Below are positions 16,114 through 23,923 of a stretch of DNA of 41,655 bases, piece after piece. A program made the translations under genes and the position numbers. Under the pieces are notes generated by a model that ran no database searches, was not told the DNA's origin, and worked only from the letters and a program-made list of their open reading frames with translations. The stretch lies in NCBI RefSeq assembly GCF_020852455.1, contig NZ_JADZAT010000011.1, positions 1-41,655 on the forward strand, written 5' to 3'. Numbering within the stretch: the stretch's first letter is position 1; every line of letters begins with the position of its first letter. This stretch comes from Novosphingobium sp. (GTDB lineage Bacteria > Pseudomonadota > Alphaproteobacteria > Sphingomonadales > Sphingomonadaceae).

Positions 16114-17285
16114 CGATCAAGCCATTTGCTGAGTGCGGCAAGCTGGCGCGACTGGCGGCGCACGTCGGCGCGGGCCAGTTCGCTGAGCGAGCGCCAGGCG
16201 CGCGAGGCGGCCCAGCCCAGCTTGCCACCTTCGCGCGACACGTCGCGCTGCACTTCGCCCTGGCCGTTGGCGCCTTGCCGTCCGCGCAGCCGCCGCAGCA
16301 GACGGGCGGGGCCACCCTTCAGCGCTGCCGCGATCAGGCCCGCGCTGCGCCGGGTGTCAAGATCCTGCAGCAGCAGGTCGGGCAAGGTATCGAGCAGGAC
16401 AGCAGGTGACGGCTTGCCCTGGTCGGCCGAGAAATCGACCGGGGCACCCGGATGCCATTGCATCAGCAGGTCCAGCACCAGCCGGGCACCATCACGCCAG
16501 CGTTCGGCCTGCGCCTGCTGCCACAACCGGGGCCAGTCGATCGCATGACGGGCGAGCAGGAAATCCAGATCGGTCAGCAGCAAGGGCCCGCAGTTGAGCC
16601 GGTGACCATAGACCGCGTGGACGATCAGATGCCCCAGCATGTCCTGCGGATCAGGATAGCGAATTCCATCGGAGCCAAGCGTCGAACGCGCCCTGAACCC
16701 GGCTTCGTCGCCGTGCGGGGTGGCATGGTCAAGCTTGCCATCGGGTTCCCACAAACGGTGGTGCAGCTCGATCCAGGTTCCGCGCGGGGCAACCAGCGGC
16801 GGCATGTGCTTGTCGAGCCGAAGCACATCCTCAAGCGCCATTTCCGGGGCCTTACCATCGCTGTAACCGGCTTGCTTCAGCGCGTGATAGGCCGCAATCA
16901 CCCCGTCGCGCTCCAGCAGCAGGTCAAGGTCGCGCATCGGTCGCTGCGCCGCTTCGGGATAGACGTGCCGGGCCAGCCAGGCACCCTTCAGCGCGATCGG
17001 CTGATGCCCCAGTTGCCCAAGGATTGCGGTGGTTTCGGCCAGGTCCTGATCGGCCACCAGCGCTTCCATCGCTGCCAGACGGTGGCTTTGCCGCCAGGCC
17101 TGTGAAACGTCCTCCGGGACACCGGCGATCGACTTGAAGCGGGCGTGCAGAAGCGGCCGCAGGCGATGCTGCGCGGCCATCGCGTCAAGCGCCTGCCAAT
17201 CAGTGGCGCCAAGCCCTGCGGGAATCGCGCCGCCACCGGGCGCGAGCATATCCAGCAGCTGGTGCCGCAATCTGGCGAGGTTCAT
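16110..17285 (-). CDS. Uncharacterised nucleotidyltransferase family protein (NTP_transf_5 type)
   Basis: A 391-residue protein. The key segment is PIALKGAWLARHVYPEAAQRPMRDLDLLLE (about 95-125): a Lys-Gly followed by R-D-x-D, the metal-binding pair of nucleotidyltransferase folds. IELHHRLWE and MLGHLIVHAVYGHR follow, as in the NTP_transf_5 family often found in capsule or exopolysaccharide loci. No substrate is known for the family. The ATG at 17285 (MNLARLRHQ) is chosen because the upstream in-frame residues are low-quality Ala/Arg-rich sequence that would overlap lptA. It starts 13 bases after lptA and overlaps the following glycosyltransferase gene by 4 bases. Confidence 0.8.
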   Translation of the reverse strand: MNLARLRHQLLDMLAPGGGAIPAGLGATDWQALDAMAAQHRLRPLLHARFKSIAGVPEDVSQAWRQSHRLAAMEALVADQDLAETTAILGQLGHQPIALKGAWLARHVYPEAAQRPMRDLDLLLERDGVIAAYHALKQAGYSDGKAPEMALEDVLRLDKHMPPLVAPRGTWIELHHRLWEPDGKLDHATPHGDEAGFRARSTLGSDGIRYPDPQDMLGHLIVHAVYGHRLNCGPLLLTDLDFLLARHAIDWPRLWQQAQAERWRDGARLVLDLLMQWHPGAPVDFSADQGKPSPAVLLDTLPDLLLQDLDTRRSAGLIAAALKGGPARLLRRLRGRQGANGQGEVQRDVSREGGKLGWAASRAWRSLSELARADVRRQSRQLAALSKWLDR

Positions 17286-17298
17286 CGCCCGTGCTCGA

Positions 17299-17880
17299 TC
17301 AGTTGCGCTTGGGAACCGTGAAAGTGCCGGTAATCCGCCCGCCGCGCGATCCCGCGCCGGGGGTGCCGAGTGCCGAGGACCCGCCGCCGGCGCTGCCATC
17401 GACCGTCGAAACCCCGCTGTTGAGATCGATCACCAGCCGTCCTCCGGTCAGCCGGTCATTTCCGCGCTTCAGCACGACGCCGCCGGCCATGGTGATGATC
17501 CGCCGGTCGAAATCATAGATCGCGACATCGCCGGTGGCGCTCTGGTCGCCCTTGGTGACCTGGACCCCGCCGGTCGCATCCAGCCGGTGGATCTTGAAGC
17601 TGCCGGCATCGCTGGAAAAGGCCAGCGTGGTGCGCGCCGCGCGCAGGGTCAGGTTGCCCTGGCTGATCACCACATTGCCGGCCAGCGTCGCGCGGTCCTG
17701 CCGGCCCAGCAGTTCGCCATGATCGGCCGAGACACTGACCGGAGCATCGCTGTTGTGCCCGCCAAAGACCTGGGCCTGGCCCGGTGCCAGCGCCAGCAGG
17801 GCGGCCGTGCTGATCGCGAAACCGCCCAGGGCCGAACGCAGCACGGTGCGGCGCAGCGGGGTCATGGTCAAAGCTCTCAT
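17299..17880 (-). CDS. lptA: Lipopolysaccharide transport periplasmic protein LptA (OstA-like)
   Basis: A 193-residue protein with an N-terminal signal sequence (LRSALGGFAISTAALLALAPGQAQ, read in parts; cleavage probable after GQAQ) and a beta-jellyroll OstA domain: VSVSADHGELLGRQDRATLAGNVVISQG, followed by LDATGGVQVTKGDQSATGD and GGVVLKRGNDRLTGGRLVIDL. Monomers of LptA bridge LptC and LptD and carry LPS across the periplasm. The C-terminus ends in a Gly/Ser-rich stretch and a basic tail. Its ATG overlaps the lptC stop (ATGA). The expected next gene, lptB, is not here. Confidence 0.93.
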   Translation of the reverse strand: MRALTMTPLRRTVLRSALGGFAISTAALLALAPGQAQVFGGHNSDAPVSVSADHGELLGRQDRATLAGNVVISQGNLTLRAARTTLAFSSDAGSFKIHRLDATGGVQVTKGDQSATGDVAIYDFDRRIITMAGGVVLKRGNDRLTGGRLVIDLNSGVSTVDGSAGGGSSALGTPGAGSRGGRITGTFTVPKRN

Positions 17881-18524
17881 CGCGGCATCCTGAACGAGTG
17901 TTGCTGGATCAGCAGGCGCACATGCCCGTCAAGGTAGAGCGCCCGGTTGTCGAGATCGGCGCTTACCCGGTCGGCGCTGAAAGTGCCAGACGGTATCGCC
18001 CCGCTGACCCCGCCCGTACCGCTGGCGCGGCGGGTCTTGAGGTCGATCGAGACGTTCTGGGTGGTCATCCGGTAGCCATCGGCAGCGGCAAAGCTGACCG
18101 GACCCTGGGCGCTGACCTGTTCGGCTTCGTAATTGTAGGTGCCGCGCGAAGCGGTCAGTTCGGCCGGTCCGTCGCTCAGCAGGATCCGCGCGGCCAGCCG
18201 GTCGAGCAGGACCACCGGTTCCTTGACCGAAACCTGCACTGCATTGCCGGCAGTGACGGTAAAGGGCCGGCCCTGATCATCCTCGCCGCGGTACATGGCG
18301 TCGGCCACCCTGACCCGTTCCTGCGTCATCGCCACCTTTGTCCGGTCCAGCAGGAAGCTGATTTCGCCGCGTGCGAACAGAGGGCCGACCACCATGGCAG
18401 CGGTCACAACCCCGACCAGCCCCGGCAGGACAATCGCCAGGAACTTGACCTTGCGATCGTGCGAGCCGCCGGGCGTGGCCCAGTGCTGGCGCTTGTCGCG
18501 GATGATGTCGGCTTGCTGGCTCAT
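17877..18524 (-). CDS. lptC: LPS export system inner-membrane protein LptC
   Basis: A 215-residue protein with one transmembrane helix near residues 28-50 (FLAIVLPGLVGVVTAAMVV) and a periplasmic LptC fold, seen in PFTVTAGNAVQVS, VLLDRLAARILLSDGPAELTA and TFSADRVSADLDNRALYLDGHVRL. LptC receives LPS from the LptBFG transporter and hands it to LptA. ATG 18524 shares one base with the ribonuclease D stop (TGATG), which fixes the start; the preceding TTG codon is unlikely. Translational coupling to both neighbours indicates a single transcript. Confidence 0.93.
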   Translation of the reverse strand: MSQQADIIRDKRQHWATPGGSHDRKVKFLAIVLPGLVGVVTAAMVVGPLFARGEISFLLDRTKVAMTQERVRVADAMYRGEDDQGRPFTVTAGNAVQVSVKEPVVLLDRLAARILLSDGPAELTASRGTYNYEAEQVSAQGPVSFAAADGYRMTTQNVSIDLKTRRASGTGGVSGAIPSGTFSADRVSADLDNRALYLDGHVRLLIQQHSFRMPR

Positions 18525-19144
18525 CAAGCCTCGTGGCTGAAGATGTCCTTGTCGGCCCAGCCCATCAGGTCAAGCCGGGCGCGATGCGGCAGGTAATCGA
18601 ATGCGGCCTGCGCGGCTTCGCTGCGGTGTTCGCGCGCCAGCCGTTCGACCAGAATCGCGTGCATCGCGTGGAGATGGCGCACGTCGGATGCGGCATATTC
18701 GCGCTGCGCCTCGCTCAGTTCCGGGCCGCCCCAGTCGCTCGACTGCTGTTGCTTGGACAGTTCCTTGCCCAGCAGTTCGCGGACCAGATCCTTCAGGCCG
18801 TGCCGGTCGGTATAGGTCCGCACCAGCTTGCTGGCGATCTTGGTGCAGAACACCGGCGCGGCGGTGACGCCCATGTAATGCTCGATCGCGGCCAGATCGA
18901 ACCGGGCGAAATGGTAGAGCTTGACCCGCGCCGGATCGGCCAGCACCGCCTTCAGATTGGGCGCGGCATAGCTTGAACCCGGGGCGAAGCGCACCAGGTG
19001 TTCATCGCCGCCGCCGTCCGAAATCTGGACCAGACACAGCCGGTCGCGCGGGGTTTGCAGCCCCATCGTTTCGGTATCGACCGCAACCGGTCCCGGCCCC
19101 AATACGCCTTCGGGGAGATCTTCTTCGTGGAGATAGACAGCCAT
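18524..19144 (-). CDS. rnd: Ribonuclease D, short form
   Basis: A 206-residue DEDDy exonuclease. D23 and E25 in VAVDTETMGL form motif I, HFARFDLAAIEHYMG holds motif II, and YAASDVRHLH is motif III with the Tyr that marks the DEDDy group. The two HRDC domains of the E. coli enzyme are absent, which is usual for alphaproteobacterial short forms. It trims RNA 3' ends, especially tRNA precursors. ATG 19144 (MAVYLHEEDL) is chosen over longer upstream frames, which would run into the divergent ung gene. It is the first gene of the lptC-lptA cluster. Confidence 0.92.
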   Translation of the reverse strand: MAVYLHEEDLPEGVLGPGPVAVDTETMGLQTPRDRLCLVQISDGGGDEHLVRFAPGSSYAAPNLKAVLADPARVKLYHFARFDLAAIEHYMGVTAAPVFCTKIASKLVRTYTDRHGLKDLVRELLGKELSKQQQSSDWGGPELSEAQREYAASDVRHLHAMHAILVERLAREHRSEAAQAAFDYLPHRARLDLMGWADKDIFSHEA

Positions 19145-19208
19145 ATCGGCAAAGTGCTTAGGCCGATTGCCGCGGGGAGGAAAGCCCCGCGTTGGATGGG
19201 AGCGCAAA

Positions 19209-19895
19209 GTGGCCAGTTCTGATGCCGTCCCCGATAGCTGGCGCGCAGCGCTTGAGCCGGTGCTGGCCAGTCCGAAATCGCGTGCTTTGGGCGGATTCCT
19301 GCAGGCTGAGGAGGCCGCCGGCAAGGCGATCTATCCGCCGCGCGGCTCGCGGCTGGCGGCGCTGGAGCTGACCCCGCTTGATGCGGTCAGGGTGGTGATC
19401 CTGGGGCAGGACCCCTACCACGGCCCCGGCCAGGCCCATGGGCTCAGCTTCTCGGTCCAGGAAGGGGTCCGGGTGCCGCCCAGTCTTGTCAATATTTACA
19501 AGGAGCTGGAGAGCGACCTGGGCTTGCCGCGCGCCAGCCACGGCAACCTTTCGCACTGGGCGCGGCAAGGTGTGCTGCTGTTGAATGCCAGCCTCACGGT
19601 CGAGGATGGCAAGCCCGCTTCGCACCAGGGCAAGGGCTGGGAAGAGATTACCGATGCGGTGGTTGCCGCCGTGGCCGCCAAGGCCGATCCCTGCGTGTTC
19701 CTGCTGTGGGGCAGCCATGCCCGCAAGAAGGCGATGAACGTACCTGGACTGGCACACGGCCATCACCTCGTGCTCACCGCGCCGCACCCCAGCCCGCTGT
19801 CGGCGCATTCAGGTTTTTTGGGCTGCCGCCATTTCAGTCAGGCCAATGCCTTCCTTGACAGCAAGGGGCGCGGAACAGTGGACTGGCGGGTCTGA
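19209..19895 (+). CDS. ung: Uracil-DNA glycosylase, family 1
   Basis: A protein of 228 residues. The water-activating loop is VVILGQDPYHGPGQAHGLSFSV, in which the Asp of GQDPYH is catalytic; SLVNIYKELE, GVLLLNASLTVE and the HPSPLSAHSGFLGCRHFS loop with the catalytic His complete the family pattern. It removes uracil from DNA to start base excision repair. The GTG at 19209 is preferred because GGGAG stands 6 bases upstream (19198-19202); a TTG at 19167 would extend it by 14 poor-quality residues. It is divergent from rnd and 18 bases before an acyl-CoA dehydrogenase gene. Confidence 0.96.
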   Translation: MASSDAVPDSWRAALEPVLASPKSRALGGFLQAEEAAGKAIYPPRGSRLAALELTPLDAVRVVILGQDPYHGPGQAHGLSFSVQEGVRVPPSLVNIYKELESDLGLPRASHGNLSHWARQGVLLLNASLTVEDGKPASHQGKGWEEITDAVVAAVAAKADPCVFLLWGSHARKKAMNVPGLAHGHHLVLTAPHPSPLSAHSGFLGCRHFSQANAFLDSKGRGTVDWRV

Positions 19896-19913
19896 ACTTG
19901 GCAGAGTGGCGCC

Positions 19914-20870
19914 ATGGCTCTTGACCTTCCCCTGACCGACGAAGCCGCGCTGCTGCGCGATGCGATCCAGCGTTACCTGGCCGATGTGCCCCGCCCCGAC
20001 TGGTCGGGGCTGGCCCGGGATCTGGGGCTGATGGGGGTCGGCATTCCCGAAGACCAGGGCGGAACCGGTGGCGGCGCGATCGAACGCGCGCTGGTGGCCG
20101 AGGCGCTGGGGCCAGCGCTGGCCGCGGGTGACTGGCTGTCGCACAGCCTGGCCGCCACGCTGCTTGCCCGGCTGGCGCCCGGTCATGCGCTGCTGGGCGA
20201 CCTGGCGAGCGGGGAGCAGCGGATTTCGCTGGCACTGGGCGATGATCCACGGGCCTTTGCCCAGGTGCCGGGCGGGGCCGGGGCCGATTGGCTGCTGGCA
20301 GTGACCCCGGCGGGGGCCCGGCTGGTGCCGGCCGCTGCGGCCGAGCGGCGCGTGCGGGCGATGTTCGATGGGACCGAAACCGCCGATTTCACGCTTTCGG
20401 CCGACGCCGGAGAAGCGCTGGCAGGCGGCGTTGACGTCTGGCCTTGGGCCAGCAACGCCGCGCTGACCGGGCGCTGCGCCGAAGCGCTGGGGCTGATGGC
20501 GCGGATGCATGCCGATACTGCGGCCTACCTCAACCAGCGTGAGCAATTCGGCCAGCCGATCGCCCGCTTCCAGGTGCTGCGCCACCGCATGGCCGACATG
20601 CACATGGCCCTGCTCAAGGCCGGCGGGCTGATCGAGCGCGCGGTGCTGGCCGAAGGCACGCCCGGCTGGGATCACGCGGTCAGCGCCGCAGTGGTCGAAT
20701 GCGGCGATGCGGTGCGGCTGGTCGGCGAAGGCGCGATCCAGCTCCACGGCGGGATGGGCGTGACCGAGGAGCTGGAACTGGGCGGCATGTTCAAGCGCGG
20801 CCTGACCATCGCCGCAGGGTTCGGCAACCGCAGCGCGCACTTGGCGCGCCATGCGGGGACCCTGGTCTAA
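19914..20870 (+). CDS. Short acyl-CoA dehydrogenase family protein
   Basis: A 318-residue flavoprotein of the acyl-CoA dehydrogenase superfamily, clearly shorter than the usual 380-400. The N-terminal helical part (LPLTDEAALLRDAIQRYL, GLMGVGIPEDQGGTGG) and the C-terminal helical part (TAAYLNQREQFGQPIARFQVLRHRMADMH, IQLHGGMGVTEE) are well kept, while the middle beta domain is compressed. Such short proteins often pair with a full-length partner as small and large subunits, as in pimeloyl-CoA dehydrogenase-like pairs. The full-length partner lies immediately after on the opposite strand, with shared stops (CTAA, 20867-20870). The substrate is unknown. The small subunit of such pairs may lack full activity on its own. 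Confidence 0.9.
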   Translation: MALDLPLTDEAALLRDAIQRYLADVPRPDWSGLARDLGLMGVGIPEDQGGTGGGAIERALVAEALGPALAAGDWLSHSLAATLLARLAPGHALLGDLASGEQRISLALGDDPRAFAQVPGGAGADWLLAVTPAGARLVPAAAAERRVRAMFDGTETADFTLSADAGEALAGGVDVWPWASNAALTGRCAEALGLMARMHADTAAYLNQREQFGQPIARFQVLRHRMADMHMALLKAGGLIERAVLAEGTPGWDHAVSAAVVECGDAVRLVGEGAIQLHGGMGVTEELELGGMFKRGLTIAAGFGNRSAHLARHAGTLV

Positions 20871-21982
20871 CCCAGCGAGACCCGGGCGATCAGATCGCGC
20901 TGGATCTCGTTCGAGCCGGCATAGATCGTCGCCGCGCGGCCGTTGAGATAGCGGGGCACGGCGGTCGCCAGCCGGTCGTTCGACTGGCCATCGGGAACGC
21001 ACCAGGCTTCCGCTCCGGCAATGTCGCAGGCCAGCACCGCAATCCGCTGTTCGGCCTCGGTTCCCTGGACCTTGAGCACCGAGGCATAGAGCGCCGCTTC
21101 GGCCCCCTTGGCACCGATCGATTTCATCTCGATCGCTTCCAGCGCCTCAACCGTCACCGCCTCGCGGCGCAGCCGGTCCTGCAACACCGGATCGTCGTCC
21201 GCTTCCTCGCGCAGCTTGCCCAGCTGGGCGAACAGGGTGGGGGCATAGCGTCCGCCGCGTTCGAACGTCAGCAGGTATTTGGCGACCGACCAGCCGTCGT
21301 TTTCCTCGCCCAGCCGGTTGGCCACCGGCACCCGGACATTGTCGAAGAACACCTGGTTCAGCTCATGCTCGCCGGCCAGGCTGATGATCGGATCGACCTT
21401 CAGCCCCGGCGTCGCCATGTCGATCAGCAGGAAGCTGATCCCGGCCTGCGGCTTGCCCTCGCTCGACGTGCGCACCAGCGCGAACATCCAGTTGGCGTGG
21501 TGCGCGTGGGTGGTCCAGATCTTCGACCCATTGAGCACGTAGTGATCGCCATCGCGATCCGCCCTGAGCTTGAGCGAGGCGAGGTCCGATCCCGAACCCG
21601 GCTCGGAAAAGCCCTGGCACCAGTAATGCTCGCCGTTGAGGATGCGCGGCAGGAAGAAGTCCTTCTGCTCCTGCGTGCCGTAATGCATCAGCACCGGCGC
21701 GACCATCTTGAGCCCTTGCGGCATCAGGCTGGGCGTGCCGGCCCGGGCGCATTCGGCGGAGAAGATGTACTTCTGCATCGCGCTCCAGCCCGGCCCGCCA
21801 TATTCCACCGGCCAGTCGATCGCCGCCCAGCCGCGCGCGTGAAGCTTGGCCTGCCAGGGCATCGAATGCTCGGGCTCGGAAAAGACGCTGGTCTGGCGCC
21901 GCCCGGCACGGGCCAGCTCCTCGTCCAGGTTGTCGGCCAGAAACTGGCGTACTTCAGCGCGGAAGGCGGCAAGATCGGTCAT
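20867..21982 (-). CDS. Acyl-CoA dehydrogenase family protein, large
   Basis: A 371-residue protein with all superfamily parts: helical N-terminus (FRAEVRQFLADNL), MLPQGLKMVAP-like region, the FAD-contacting WCQGFSEPGSGSDLASLKLRA segment, KIWTTHAHHANWMFALVRT, and the C-terminal YLNGRAATIYAGSNEIQRDLIA signature. It would oxidise an acyl-CoA at the alpha-beta bond and pass electrons to ETF. It most resembles the large partner of short/large dehydrogenase pairs used in side-chain or dicarboxyl-CoA degradation, although the substrate cannot be read. It converges with the short dehydrogenase gene and lies 16 bases after the membrane-protein gene on its own strand. Confidence 0.94.
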   Translation of the reverse strand: MTDLAAFRAEVRQFLADNLDEELARAGRRQTSVFSEPEHSMPWQAKLHARGWAAIDWPVEYGGPGWSAMQKYIFSAECARAGTPSLMPQGLKMVAPVLMHYGTQEQKDFFLPRILNGEHYWCQGFSEPGSGSDLASLKLRADRDGDHYVLNGSKIWTTHAHHANWMFALVRTSSEGKPQAGISFLLIDMATPGLKVDPIISLAGEHELNQVFFDNVRVPVANRLGEENDGWSVAKYLLTFERGGRYAPTLFAQLGKLREEADDDPVLQDRLRREAVTVEALEAIEMKSIGAKGAEAALYASVLKVQGTEAEQRIAVLACDIAGAEAWCVPDGQSNDRLATAVPRYLNGRAATIYAGSNEIQRDLIARVSLG

Positions 21983-21998
21983 GGCCGGGTCAGGATCC

Positions 21999-22907
21999 TC
22001 AGTTGGCGGCCGGTGCCGAAGCTGCCGCAGCCGGGGCGGCAGCAGCGGCGGCAGCGGCGGCAGCAGCGGCCGGGGCCTTGAAGCCGCACTGCTTCTGTTC
22101 CATCGCGATCTGCTTGGTGATCCGGCTGGCGTTTTCCTTGTAGGCTTCGGTCACCGAACCGCTGTTGACCTGCTTGCCGCGCAGGGTCGAAACGTCGCTG
22201 CACAGGTGGAAGACGTGTTCGGTATCGGCCTTTTCGCCAGCCTTTTCAGAAGCAATCCAGTAAACCTTGTCGAGCCCGTTCGGGTTCGCATCGCTCTTGG
22301 TTGCTTCGGCCACGGCCTTGGAATCGCGGGCAATGTCCTGCGCCTGCTGGGCCACTTCGGGTGAACAGGCAGTGGTCGGCTGGCCCGATTTGATCTGGCT
22401 GGCGCACAGGTTCATGTCTTCGGTGTACTGTTCAACCGAAGGCGGCTTGAAATCGATCCCCAGCACGGTTGCCAGCAGGGCCAGCGCCACGCCCACGCCG
22501 CCGGCGATCTTCTTGTTCTTGGGATCCATGTCCTTGTCGAGGAAGATCAGCGCCAGCAGCGGCAGGAAGGCGATCACGGTGATGATCGCGCCCAGCTGGT
22601 TCTGGACGAAGAACCGGAAGGCGTCGGCGCGGCTGGCCGGATCGTGGGTGTTGGCCTTCTTCCACAGCATCGAGCCGCCGATCGCGAAGACCGCGATCAC
22701 GACCAGAAGGCCGATCAGCAGCGCCAGGTTGCCCGACTGGAACTTGCCCTGCTTGAGCAGGACGATACCGGCAATTTCGGTGCCGATCGCCACCACCCAG
22801 CACAGCGCGGCATAGATCCGCAGCTTCTTGGCCGCGTCCTTCTGCCCCTGGTTGGCCGCCCAGGCCCTGGTTACGTCTTGTTCGGCTGCCGGTTGGTTGT
22901 CTGCCAT
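21999..22907 (-). CDS. Predicted inner-membrane protein with poly-alanine C-terminus
   Basis: A 302-residue protein I cannot assign to a named family. A short cytoplasmic N-terminus is followed by about four hydrophobic helices (near 30-50, 63-80, 105-122 and 133-148). Residues 155-280 are soluble, with several cysteines (in NLCASQ, TTACSPE, FHLCSD, QKQCGF). The last 30 residues are almost only Ala and Pro, coded by an imperfect GCN repeat at 22005-22075. The soluble part is probably periplasmic, where its four cysteines could form disulfides; this is an inference. It sits upstream of the large acyl-CoA dehydrogenase gene on the same strand, which need not imply a shared role. Confidence 0.78.
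   Translation of the reverse strand: MADNQPAAEQDVTRAWAANQGQKDAAKKLRIYAALCWVVAIGTEIAGIVLLKQGKFQSGNLALLIGLLVVIAVFAIGGSMLWKKANTHDPASRADAFRFFVQNQLGAIITVIAFLPLLALIFLDKDMDPKNKKIAGGVGVALALLATVLGIDFKPPSVEQYTEDMNLCASQIKSGQPTTACSPEVAQQAQDIARDSKAVAEATKSDANPNGLDKVYWIASEKAGEKADTEHVFHLCSDVSTLRGKQVNSGSVTEAYKENASRITKQIAMEQKQCGFKAPAAAAAAAAAAAAPAAAASAPAAN
22012..22075. repeat. Imperfect GCN/NGC trinucleotide run
   Basis: A run of mixed GCA, GCG and GCC triplets on the plus strand reads as CTG/CCG/CGC on the other, encoding the poly-alanine tail of the membrane protein. The codons are mixed, so it is less slippage-prone than a pure repeat. Confidence 0.6.
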
Positions 22908-22993
22908 GATCGGACCCCATCATCGGATTGCGGGCGCCGCCCCTCGCGGTGCCCTGGCAATCGTTATATCGCGTGATGGGTAACCCAAGTGCC

Positions 22994-23010
22994 GGGGCTA
23001 GGCCAGCCCC
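22994..23010 (-). terminator. Possible hairpin after the ATP-grasp gene
   Basis: GGGGCT (22994-22999) pairs with AGCCCC (23005-23010) around a 5-base loop, 14 bases downstream of the ATP-grasp stop on the minus strand. No T-run follows, so it is a weak terminator candidate at best. Confidence 0.35.
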
Positions 23011-23023
23011 ATTTGCAGCCCGC

Positions 23024-23911
23024 TTATCCCAGCCTTCGCAGCATGGCCGCAGCCATTCGCGTCCCGAATTCAGGGCCTTGCAGCGGATAGAGATAGGGTT
23101 CGATCGTCTCGGCCTCGATCACTGCCAGCCGGCCATCATCCAGCCGGACCATGTCGATCCGGGCATAGAGCGGGGCCTGTTCGAACGGCAGCATGGCCAT
23201 CACCGCTTCCGCTGCGGCGCGATCGGCCGGGGCCGGCTCGACCGCCACCTCGACCCCGCCGTACAGCGACTGGATCCGGTAGTCGCCCGCCGCCGCCCGC
23301 TTGATCAGGCCGTGGCTGAACTGGCCATCGATGAAGATGAAGCTGTGCTCGCCCTCGTGCTGGATCGCGGAGAGGAACGGCTGGATCATCGCCGGCTGGT
23401 CCAGCCGCCAGTCGGCCGGGGGCGGGTTGCCGCGTGAAAAGCTGTCCTGCCCGACCGCACCCGCGCCGACCCGGCGCTTGACCACCACCCGGTCCGCGCC
23501 GAAATGATCGAAGGCCGCCGCCACTTCGGTGGGGCCGGCACCTTCGGGCCACAGGGTCGGGATCGTCACCGCGCCGCGCTCAGCCAGGTCCCTGAGATAG
23601 AGCTTGTCCGAATTCCAGCGGATCACCTCAACCGGGTTGCAGACAGTCACCCCGGCCGCCTCCAGGTCTTCCAGCCGGGCCAGGAATTCGTCCTTCGCAT
23701 CGGTATAGTCCCACGGCGTGCCCAGATAGGAGAGGTCGAAGGTGGACAGTTCCGCCATGGGCGCGCGCCAGTCGATCCCGACCAGTTCGGCGCGCCCGGC
23801 CAGCCCGGCATTGATCGCATCGAACAGCAGGTCATGCTCGAACGCATCGGCGCGGCGGGTGGGTGATCCGGGCAGGGTTTCGGGGCAGGCGAGGAAGGCA
23901 ATGCGCGGCAA
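23024..23911 (-). CDS. ATP-grasp fold protein (RimK/DcsG-like)
   Basis: A 295-residue protein with ATP-grasp features: VVVKRRVGAGAVGQDSF (about 146-162, with the nucleotide-binding Lys and glycine-rich loop), FIFIDGQFSHGLIKRA, and the metal-binding end YARIDMVRLDDGRLAVIEAETIEPYLYP. The N-terminal part (GIDWRAP, DLSYLGTPWDYTD, VCNPVEVIRWNSDKLYL) resembles proteins annotated as glutathione synthetase-like or cycloserine-pathway DcsG-like. It should couple ATP hydrolysis to ligation of a carboxylate with an amine or similar group; the substrate is unknown. It lies 12 bases downstream of a LysR regulator gene on the same strand. Confidence 0.88.
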   Translation of the reverse strand: MPRIAFLACPETLPGSPTRRADAFEHDLLFDAINAGLAGRAELVGIDWRAPMAELSTFDLSYLGTPWDYTDAKDEFLARLEDLEAAGVTVCNPVEVIRWNSDKLYLRDLAERGAVTIPTLWPEGAGPTEVAAAFDHFGADRVVVKRRVGAGAVGQDSFSRGNPPPADWRLDQPAMIQPFLSAIQHEGEHSFIFIDGQFSHGLIKRAAAGDYRIQSLYGGVEVAVEPAPADRAAAEAVMAMLPFEQAPLYARIDMVRLDDGRLAVIEAETIEPYLYPLQGPEFGTRMAAAMLRRLG

Positions 23912-23923
23912 GATCGGGCTCCG

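Noticed and set aside
22012..22075. The GCN triplet run as a phase-variation repeat
   Set aside because: The codons are mixed and triplet changes would keep frame, so on/off switching is unlikely.
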